A DNA stretch of 5,569 bases from Alphaproteobacteria bacterium (GTDB lineage Bacteria; Pseudomonadota; Alphaproteobacteria; Acetobacterales; Acetobacteraceae): positions 1 to 5,569 of the forward strand of contig JAMFRY010000001.1 of the NCBI GenBank assembly GCA_026225015.1, written 5' to 3'. The notes beneath the pieces are model-generated. The model saw only the letters and a list, made by a program, of their open reading frames with translations, ran no database searches and was not told the DNA's origin. The stretch's first letter is position 1. Each line of letters opens with the position of its first letter. Shown here piece after piece: positions 1-5,141 of the stretch. Made by a program: the position numbers and the translations under genes.

Positions 1-520
1 GCCCGGCGCGGAAGCGGCCGCCGCTTTGTATGATGAGACGGAGAATGCCGCCGCCCGGCATGGCCTGGCGCAGTATGAAATCTCCAACTATGCGGCGCCT
101 GGCGCCGAAAGCCGGCACAATCTGGCCTATTGGCGCTACCAGGATTACGGCGGCATCGGCCCCGGCGCGCATGGTAGGCTCACGCTGGATGGCACGCTTT
201 ACGCCACCTCCCGACACCGTGCGCCGGAGGTTTGGGCGGAGCTTGTGGAGAAAACCGGCAGCGGCGGAACGGTCGAGGAGGAGATCACGCAGCAGGACCG
301 CGCCCGCGAAGCCTTGCTGATGGGCCTGCGCCTGACCGAGGGCATTGAATTTGAGCGTTTTGCGTCCCGCACCGGCATGAGCCTGTTCGATACGCTCGAC
401 GCCGAAGTGCTGCGGCGGGCCTTGGCGGAGGAGTATCTGGTTCAGACGCCAAGCCATCTGATCGCCACGGCGGAGGGCAGAAAACGCCTGGATGCATTGC
501 TGCCAGAACTCGCGCGGTAG
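1..520 (+). CDS. hemW: Heme chaperone HemW (radical SAM, HemN-like), C-terminal part
   Basis: The gene is cut by the left edge. The reading frame is open from base 2 (PGAEAAALYDE...) to the TAG at 518-520, giving 172 residues of a protein that is usually about 380-400 long. The stretch YEISNYAAPGAESRHN followed by YWRYQDYGGIGPGAHGR is the signature of the HemW/HemN-like family. The segment EALLMGLRLTEGI, about two thirds of the way through the fragment, belongs to the HemW C-terminal domain. The N-terminal radical SAM cysteine cluster (CxxxCxxC) lies outside the window and cannot be checked. The family was long annotated as oxygen-independent coproporphyrinogen III oxidase. HemW proteins are now regarded as cytoplasmic heme-binding chaperones that pass heme to target proteins, and the short HemW-type C-terminus here fits that better than true HemN. 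The TTG at 26 is not a real start, because the frame and the homology continue upstream. Confidence 0.93.
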   Translation, partial: PGAEAAAALYDETENAAARHGLAQYEISNYAAPGAESRHNLAYWRYQDYGGIGPGAHGRLTLDGTLYATSRHRAPEVWAELVEKTGSGGTVEEEITQQDRAREALLMGLRLTEGIEFERFASRTGMSLFDTLDAEVLRRALAEEYLVQTPSHLIATAEGRKRLDALLPELAR

Positions 521-539
521 GCGTTGCCCTTATAAGAGA

Positions 540-560
540 GGCGGGCGTTGCCCGCCCTAC
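540..560 (-). repeat. REP-like GTAG-headed hairpin
   Basis: Read on the minus strand this is GTAG followed by GGCGGGC-AAC-GCCCGCC, a perfect 7-bp stem with a 3-base loop (540-556), with the GTAG complement CTAC at 557-560. A GTAG head followed by a GC-rich palindrome is the layout of REP sequences mobilised by REP-associated tyrosine transposases. The same head and start (GTAGGGCGG) occur again at 4576. No T-run follows the stem on either strand, so I do not call an intrinsic terminator, although the hairpin could affect the 3' end of hemW mRNA. Confidence 0.55.
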
Positions 561-581
561 ACCTGACGAACGATTCAACCT

Positions 582-588
582 AAAGGAG
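582..588 (+). promoter_or_regulatory. Ribosome binding site of thrC
   Basis: AAAGGAG lies 4 bases before the ATG at 593. It is a strong Shine-Dalgarno match and fixes that ATG as the start, which also matches the normal N-terminus of the family. Confidence 0.85.
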
Positions 589-592
589 TGGT

Positions 593-1990
593 ATGCGTTA
601 CGTTTCAACCCGAGGCCAGGCGCCCGAGCTGGATTTTGCCGAAGTGCTGCTGGCCGGGCTGGCAGAAGATGGCGGCTTGTACGTGCCCGCCAGTTGGCCG
701 GTGTTCTCCGCCGTGGAATGGCGAGCTTTACGCGGTCTGCCTTATGCGGAATTGGCGGCGCGGGTCATCGCGCCTTTCGTCGGTGAGGCCATCCCATTCG
801 CGGCGCTGCAGGCCATGTGCCGCCGCGCTTATGCCGGTTTTTCTCATCCGGCGGTCGTGCCGCTGGTTCAGCTCGACAGCAATCTGTTCGCGCTGGAACT
901 TTTTCATGGCCCGACGCTCGCCTTCAAGGATCTGGCCCTGCAACTCGCCGGGCATTTGTTCGAATATGTACTGGCCGGGCGCGACCAACGGGTACGTATC
1001 GTCGGCGCCACGTCCGGCGATACCGGCTCGGCGGCGATCGCGGCAATGGCCGGGCGGCGGCAAATCGATATCGCGATCCTGCACCCCGCCGGCAAAACCA
1101 GCGAGGTGCAGCGCCGGCAGATGACCACGGTGGACGCGCCGAACGTGCTGAACATCGCGGTCGAAGGCAATTTCGATGATTGCCAGGACCTGGTGAAGGC
1201 GATGTTCGCCGATACGCCATTCCGCCGGGAAATGGGCTTATCCGCAGTGAACTCCATCAACTGGGCGCGGATCGCGGCGCAAATCCCCTATTACGCCGCC
1301 GCCGCTCTGGCGTTGGGCGCGCCAGACCGCGAGGTGGCGGTTGCCGTGCCCACCGGCAATTTCGGCAATGTGCTGGCCGCCTGGGTCGCCAGACAGATGG
1401 GCTTGCCGATCGGCAAATTCATTGTCGCCAGCAATCGCAACGACATCCTGCACCGCTTCCTCGCCCGCAATGACATGAGCGTGCGCGAGGTGGCACCCAG
1501 CCATTCGCCCTCCATGGATATCGGCGTCAGCTCCAATTTCGAGCGGCTGCTATTTGCGTTTCTGGGCCGCGATGCGAAGCTGACCTCACAAACCATGCAG
1601 AATTTCCGGACCAGCGGCAAAATGGCGGTGCCTGAGCCGGTTTGGCGGGCAGTCCGGCGGAATTTTACCGGGTTTACCCTCTCCGATTCAGACACCCTGG
1701 CCGAAATTGCCCGGACCTGGCGGGAGGCCGGATATCTGGCTGACCCGCATACCGCTATCGGCCTGGCGGCGGCCAGGGCGCTGGCCCCTATCGGTCTGCC
1801 GGTGATCGCGGCGGCCACCGCGCATCCGACGAAATTTCCCGACGCCATCGAAAAAGCGGTCGGTTTTCGGCCGGCACTACCGCCGGCACTTGCCGACCTA
1901 TATGAGAGGAGCGAGAAACTGGTTCACGCTCCGAACAATATTGCCCATATTGAGGGTTTGGTGCGAAATTTTGCGAATAGGAATGCGTAG
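593..1990 (+). CDS. thrC: Threonine synthase
   Basis: This is a full-length protein of 465 residues, the usual size for the bacterial/fungal long-form enzyme. It converts O-phospho-L-homoserine and water to L-threonine and phosphate with pyridoxal phosphate, in the cytoplasm. The N-terminus MRYVSTRG...EDGGLYVP is typical. HGPTLAFKD at about 105-113 carries the PLP-binding lysine, K112. GATSGDTGSAA at 138-148 and VPTGNFGNV at 252-260 are the phosphate/cofactor-binding loops. SPSMDIGVSSNFERLL at 305-320 is another family signature. All key residues are present and there is no sign of damage. The gene lies 72 bp after hemW, separated by a REP-like hairpin, and its TAG stop directly abuts the ATG of the M16 peptidase gene. 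It therefore probably heads a unit with the two genes that follow. No specific regulatory leader such as a threonine attenuator peptide is visible in the short gap. Confidence 0.97.
   Translation: MRYVSTRGQAPELDFAEVLLAGLAEDGGLYVPASWPVFSAVEWRALRGLPYAELAARVIAPFVGEAIPFAALQAMCRRAYAGFSHPAVVPLVQLDSNLFALELFHGPTLAFKDLALQLAGHLFEYVLAGRDQRVRIVGATSGDTGSAAIAAMAGRRQIDIAILHPAGKTSEVQRRQMTTVDAPNVLNIAVEGNFDDCQDLVKAMFADTPFRREMGLSAVNSINWARIAAQIPYYAAAALALGAPDREVAVAVPTGNFGNVLAAWVARQMGLPIGKFIVASNRNDILHRFLARNDMSVREVAPSHSPSMDIGVSSNFERLLFAFLGRDAKLTSQTMQNFRTSGKMAVPEPVWRAVRRNFTGFTLSDSDTLAEIARTWREAGYLADPHTAIGLAAARALAPIGLPVIAAATAHPTKFPDAIEKAVGFRPALPPALADLYERSEKLVHAPNNIAHIEGLVRNFANRNA
1979..1982 (+). promoter_or_regulatory. 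Ribosome binding site of the M16 peptidase gene, inside thrC
   Basis: AGGA sits 8 bases before the ATG at 1991, within the last codons of thrC. It supports that start and means the peptidase is translated directly after, or coupled to, ThrC. Confidence 0.6.
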
Positions 1991-3256
1991 ATGAGCGAAG
2001 ACGTTTCAATCACCACCCTGCCCTCCGGCCTGACCGTGCTGACCGAGCGGATGGAACGCGTGGAGACGGTTTCCTTTGGCGCCTATATCGGCGCCGGCAC
2101 GCGGCACGAAACCGCGGCGGAGAACGGGGTGGCGCATTTTCTGGAACACATGGCCTTCAAGGGCACCGCGAATCGTAGCGCCGTGGATATTGCCGAAGCC
2201 ATCGAGAATGTCGGCGGCCATATCAACGCCTATACCTCGCGCGAACAGACCGCCTATTACGTGAAGCTGCTGAAGGAAGATTTGGGCCTGGGCGTCGATA
2301 TCATCGGCGATATCCTATGCCATTCCAGCTTCGAGGCCGATGAGCTGGAGCGCGAGCGCGGCGTGATCCTGCAGGAGATCGGCCAGGCGCATGACACGCC
2401 GGACGATATCGTGTTCGACCATTTCCAATCCGCCGCCTATCCGGCGCAGCCGATGGGCCGGCCGGTGCTGGGCACCGAATCGATCATCCGCAACATGAAG
2501 CGCGAGGCCCTGCCCGGCTTCATGGCGCAGCATTACACGCCGGCCAACATGGTGGTGGCGGCTTGCGGGAACCTCAAGCACCAACAGGTGGTGGACCTGG
2601 TGGCCGAACATTTCGCCGATCTGCCGAACGCCACGCAGGAGGCGCCGATGCCCGCCGATTATACCGGGGGCGAATTTCGCGAAGTCCGCGAGTTGGACCA
2701 GGCGCATATCGTGCTGGGCTTCTCCGCCCCCGGCTATGGCGAGCCCGATTACTACCCTGCCATGCTGCTCTCCACCTTGCTGGGCGGCGGCATGTCGTCC
2801 CGGCTGTTCCAGGAGATTCGGGAGAAGCGCGGGCTGGTTTATTCCATCTATAGTTTCACCGCCCCCGCCGCCGATGGCGGGTTGTTCGGCATCTATGCGG
2901 GCACCGGCGAATCCGAGGCCGCCGAGCTGATGCCCGTGACATTGGAAGAGCTGGCCAAGGTGCAGATGCAAGTGAGCGCCGCGGAACTGCACCGCGCCCG
3001 GGCGCAGTTGAAGGCCGGATTGCTGATGTCGCTGGAATCCACCGGCAGCCGCTGCGAGCAGGTGGCACGGCAATGGCAAATTTTTGGCCGCGTGATCCCG
3101 GCGGCGGAAACCGTGGCGAAGATCGAGGCCGTGACCGAAGCCGACATCCATGCCGTTGCGGCGAAAATCTTCCGCACCCGGCCGACTTTGGCGACCATCG
3201 GCCCGATCAGCCAGGTACCGAAACTCTCGAACATCATCGACCGGCTGGCGGCATGA
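1991..3256 (+). CDS. M16 family zinc protease, processing-peptidase-like
   Basis: The product has 421 residues, the normal length for single-unit M16B peptidases that resemble the mitochondrial processing peptidase beta subunit. The inverted zinc motif HxxEH is HFLEH at residues 49-53 (H49, E52, H53), in the context NGVAHFLEHMAFKGT. The third zinc ligand is probably E129 in RGVILQEIG, with 75 residues between H53 and E129, as expected. The second M16 domain carries LLGGGMSSRLFQEIREKRGL at 263-282, the conserved segment with the Arg pair used in substrate binding. The catalytic residues are intact, so this is the active, beta-type subunit. I see no signal peptide, which suggests a cytoplasmic protein; its natural substrates in bacteria are largely unknown. 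The gene abuts thrC and overlaps the next gene by four bases (ATGA). A peptidase of this type beside thrC is, as I recall, common in Alphaproteobacteria. It is not PqqL or pitrilysin, which are about twice as long. Confidence 0.92.
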   Translation: MSEDVSITTLPSGLTVLTERMERVETVSFGAYIGAGTRHETAAENGVAHFLEHMAFKGTANRSAVDIAEAIENVGGHINAYTSREQTAYYVKLLKEDLGLGVDIIGDILCHSSFEADELERERGVILQEIGQAHDTPDDIVFDHFQSAAYPAQPMGRPVLGTESIIRNMKREALPGFMAQHYTPANMVVAACGNLKHQQVVDLVAEHFADLPNATQEAPMPADYTGGEFREVRELDQAHIVLGFSAPGYGEPDYYPAMLLSTLLGGGMSSRLFQEIREKRGLVYSIYSFTAPAADGGLFGIYAGTGESEAAELMPVTLEELAKVQMQVSAAELHRARAQLKAGLLMSLESTGSRCEQVARQWQIFGRVIPAAETVAKIEAVTEADIHAVAAKIFRTRPTLATIGPISQVPKLSNIIDRLAA

Positions 3257-4569
3257 GCGCCCACCATGACGATCTTCTGAACCAGGCCGAATATCTGCTC
3301 CGCGCCGCCAAGGCCGCCGGAGCGGATGTGGCGGAAACCTCGATGAGCTTTGGCACGTCGCTTTCCTTGCAGCGCCGGCTGGGCAAGATCGAGGAGACCG
3401 AGCGCGCCGAAGGCAGGGGGTTGAGCCTGCGGGTATTTGTCGGCAAGCAAAACGCCAGCGTCTCGGCCGGCTCGATCGACCCCGCCGCCTTCGCCCGTCT
3501 GGCCGAACAGGCCGTGGCCATGGCGCGCGTGGTGCCGGAGGATATCTATGCCGAAATCCCGGAGGCGCCGCCGCCCATCGATGCGGCGTTTCTAGACCTC
3601 GATGATCCCGTTGAACCCTCGATGGAGGCGCTGATCGCGCGCGCCGCCGCCGCCGAGAATGCGGCGCTGAGCGTTGCCGGCATCACCAATTCCGAGGGCG
3701 CTTCCGCCGGCTGGAGCCGCAGCCAATCGGTGCTGGTGACCAGCAAGGGCTTTGCGGGGCATTATACGCGCTCCAACCACAGCATTTCCGCCACCGCCAT
3801 CGCCGGCATGGGTGTCGGCATGCAGCGGGATTATGATTATTCCTCCGCCGTGCACGGGGAAGACCTGGAAGACGCGGAGACGATCGGCCGGCGCGCCGCC
3901 AACCAGGCGATTGCCCGGCTGAACCCGTCGCGGCCCAAGACCGCCAAGCTGCCGGTGGTGTTCGATCCGCGCGTTTCCAACTCGTATCTCGGCAGCCTGA
4001 CCGGCGCGATCAACGGCGCATCCATCGCCCGCGGCACATCGTTCCTGAAGGACAAATTGGGCGCGCAGATTTTTGCCCCAAACATCACCATTATCGACGA
4101 TCCGCTGCGCGTGCGCGGCCAACGCTCCCGCGCCTTCGATGCCGAGGGGCAGCGCGGCCAGAAGCGCGCCTTCATCGAAAACGGCATCCTGACGAGCTGG
4201 ATTCTCGACACCCGCAGCGCCAACCAACTCGGGCTGAAAACCACGGGACATTCCGGCGGCTCCAGCAACCTCTATCTCGAACCCGGCGAGCTGACGCCGG
4301 AGGCGCTGATGGCAGATATTGAGGAGGGCCTCTACGTCACCGAAATGATGGGCGGCGGCGTGAATGGCATCACCGGCGATTACTCAAGGGGCGCCACCGG
4401 CTTCATGATTCGCAATGGCAAGCTCGCCGAGCCGGTGGCGGAATTCACCATCGCCGGGCACGCTTTGAGCATCTTCGCCAACCTGCAACCCGCCAACGAT
4501 TTGGTGTTCAAACGCGGCACCAACGCGCCGACGATACGGGTCGAAGGGCTGACGCTGGCCGGGGCGTAA
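3253..4569 (+). CDS. pmbA: PmbA/TldE-type metalloprotease-related protein
   Basis: The product has 438 residues, close to the usual ~450 of TldE (PmbA). The frame is open further upstream to 3073, but that extension lies wholly inside the peptidase gene. The ATG at 3253, in the ATGA overlap with the upstream stop, is the sensible start and implies translational coupling; no strong Shine-Dalgarno is seen. The three TldD/PmbA regions run in order: about 15-85, about 115-222, and a C-terminal region from LPVVFDPRVSNSYL (233-246) to the end. Family landmarks include SGGSSNLYLEPGELT at 334-348 and MMGGGVNGITGDYSRGATGF at 365-384. The HExxxH zinc motif of TldD is absent, so this is the TldE-type partner, not the catalytic subunit. 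In E. coli TldD and TldE form a heterodimer that degrades unfolded peptides, matures microcin B17 and is implicated in CcdA turnover. No tldD is in the window, so the partner must lie elsewhere if the complex exists here. Confidence 0.92.
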   Translation: MSAHHDDLLNQAEYLLRAAKAAGADVAETSMSFGTSLSLQRRLGKIEETERAEGRGLSLRVFVGKQNASVSAGSIDPAAFARLAEQAVAMARVVPEDIYAEIPEAPPPIDAAFLDLDDPVEPSMEALIARAAAAENAALSVAGITNSEGASAGWSRSQSVLVTSKGFAGHYTRSNHSISATAIAGMGVGMQRDYDYSSAVHGEDLEDAETIGRRAANQAIARLNPSRPKTAKLPVVFDPRVSNSYLGSLTGAINGASIARGTSFLKDKLGAQIFAPNITIIDDPLRVRGQRSRAFDAEGQRGQKRAFIENGILTSWILDTRSANQLGLKTTGHSGGSSNLYLEPGELTPEALMADIEEGLYVTEMMGGGVNGITGDYSRGATGFMIRNGKLAEPVAEFTIAGHALSIFANLQPANDLVFKRGTNAPTIRVEGLTLAGA

Positions 4570-4575
4570 CGACAA

Positions 4576-4680
4576 GTAGGGCGGAAAAGCGCAGCGCCTT
4601 CCGCCATCTTTGTGCGGCACATCCGATACGGGTTGCGGCTCCTAACGGTCGGATGCGCTACGCTTTCCCCTTTCGCCCAC
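4576..4680. repeat. REPIN-like element: two REP units in inverted orientation
   Basis: The left unit, 4576-4605, is GTAG plus the imperfect palindrome GGCGGAA...TTCCGCC (perfect 7-bp outer stem, inner GCG-CAG-CGC). The right unit, about 4646-4680, read on the minus strand starts GTGGGCG and contains AAAGCGTAGCGCATCCGA. That matches the left unit's AAAGCGCAGCGCCTTCCG with a few changes. The two are therefore diverged copies facing each other, about 105 bp in all. Between them CATCCGA (4620-4626) and TCGGATG (4649-4655) form a further 7-bp stem. The element starts 7 bases after the pmbA stop. REP pairs of this kind often sit just after genes and may protect mRNA ends or slow transcription. There is no clear U-tract, so I do not call it a standard intrinsic terminator. 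Confidence 0.65.
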
Positions 4681-4702
4681 CAGACGACTCGCCGATTCAT
4701 AT

Positions 4703-4733
4703 TTGACGACGTGGCGCAATGCAAAATTCTAAT
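4703..4733 (+). promoter_or_regulatory. Candidate sigma70-type promoter for the small gene
   Basis: TTGACG at 4703-4708 matches the -35 consensus at 5 of 6 positions. TCTAAT at 4728-4733 matches the -10 consensus at 5 of 6. The 19-base spacer is longer than the ideal 17. Transcription would start near 4740, leaving about 100 bases of leader before the ATG at 4842. It is the best promoter-like pair in this gap. Confidence 0.4.
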
Positions 4734-4764
4734 TATGGACTTTTTTTAATGTGGTTCGACGCCC

Positions 4765-4779
4765 GAGTCGTTTAGACTC
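4765..4779. promoter_or_regulatory. Short inverted repeat, possible operator or leader hairpin
   Basis: GAGTC-GTTTA-GACTC is a 5-bp perfect inverted repeat with a 5-base centre. It lies downstream of the candidate promoter and about 60 bases before the small gene. It could be a protein-binding site for self-regulation or a leader hairpin. It is short enough to be chance. Confidence 0.25.
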
Positions 4780-4830
4780 AGGTTCAAGCAATGGTTCGCC
4801 TTGTCTGTGCCTTCCGTGCGATCCGAGAGT

Positions 4831-4835
4831 AAGGG
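4831..4835 (+). promoter_or_regulatory. Ribosome binding site of the 99-residue gene
   Basis: AAGGG lies 6 bases before the ATG at 4842. Good spacing supports this start and shows the small frame is equipped for translation. Confidence 0.6.
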
Positions 4836-4841
4836 TTCTAT

Positions 4842-5141
4842 ATGGTCGTATCAAAAGAGGTTAAGGACGCCATCACGAGAATCGTCAAGGAACGCTTCTC
4901 CGACACCAAGATCACCTTCGTCAAAATTGATGCCGGCGAGGATAGCGACGGCGATCCGATACTGAACATTTTTGTCGTCTTTGAAGCCCAGCCGGGCAAG
5001 GAAACCCTGGATGGCGAAAAAATGTTTGGACTGCCGCAGCGGCTGATCGGAAAGTTATCTGAACTGAACCTTGACGCCTTCCCGCTGGTAAGTTTTGTTT
5101 CGACAAAAGATGCAAAAAAACTGAATCTTGAAACCGCTTGA
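4842..5141 (+). CDS. Small acidic protein of unknown function, partner of a HEPN-like gene
   Basis: The product has 99 residues, and I recognise no named function. An amphipathic N-terminal helix (about 1-19, VSKEVKDAITRIVKERF) is followed by a strand, then the acidic turn GEDSDGDPI at 32-40. A second strand, LNIFVVFEA (41-49), leads to a helical part with PQRLIGKLSELNL (65-77) and a final strand FPLVSFVS at 80-87. It has no Cys, His, Trp or Tyr, no signal peptide and no membrane segment, so a small cytoplasmic alpha/beta fold is likely. I recall similar ~95-100-residue proteins with a D-x-D-G-D-P motif encoded directly before HEPN-domain genes in Alphaproteobacteria. By that arrangement it may be the antitoxin or a specificity partner, but this is inference. 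It has its own ribosome binding site and a promoter candidate, and it overlaps the following broken gene by 14 bases. Base composition is more A/T-rich than thrC-pmbA, suggesting separate origin. Confidence 0.8.
   Translation: MVVSKEVKDAITRIVKERFSDTKITFVKIDAGEDSDGDPILNIFVVFEAQPGKETLDGEKMFGLPQRLIGKLSELNLDAFPLVSFVSTKDAKKLNLETA

Larger units (their letters stand above)
4681..4841. other. A/T-richer intergenic stretch upstream of the small gene
   Basis: No coding frame here looks like a protein. The stretch is visibly more A/T-rich than the genes to its left, including seven Ts at 4741-4747 that are not preceded by a GC-rich hairpin. It holds the promoter candidate, the short inverted repeat and the ribosome binding site listed separately. 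The word GGTTC occurs four times (4753, 4781, 4793, 4834), which may be chance. Confidence 0.6.

Noticed and set aside
530..536. TTATAAG as a -10 box for thrC
   Set aside because: No acceptable -35 element lies 15-19 bases upstream; the nearest TTGCTG is 28 bases away.
1291..1848. Minus-strand open frame of 185 codons opposite thrC
   Set aside because: Antisense shadow of a well-supported thrC.
2315..3151. Long minus-strand open frame of 278 codons opposite the M16 gene
   Set aside because: It is a His/Gly-rich antisense shadow, as expected opposite a GC-rich gene. No domain is recognisable, and the sense strand has a clear M16 protein.
3073..3252. 60-codon upstream extension of the pmbA frame
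   Set aside because: It lies entirely inside the M16 peptidase gene in another frame, and its residues do not resemble PmbA. The ATG at 3253 gives the normal family length.
3592..4251. Minus-strand open frame of 219 codons opposite pmbA
   Set aside because: Low-complexity antisense shadow with no family motif and no convincing start signals.
4380..4724. Minus-strand open frame of 114 codons spanning the REPIN-like repeat and the pmbA 3' end
   Set aside because: Half is antisense to pmbA and half is translation of a repeat. Such repeats often give spurious hypothetical proteins.
4741..4747. Seven-T run as an intrinsic terminator
   Set aside because: The bases before it form no GC-rich stem. 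It is over 170 bases past pmbA and just downstream of a promoter candidate.
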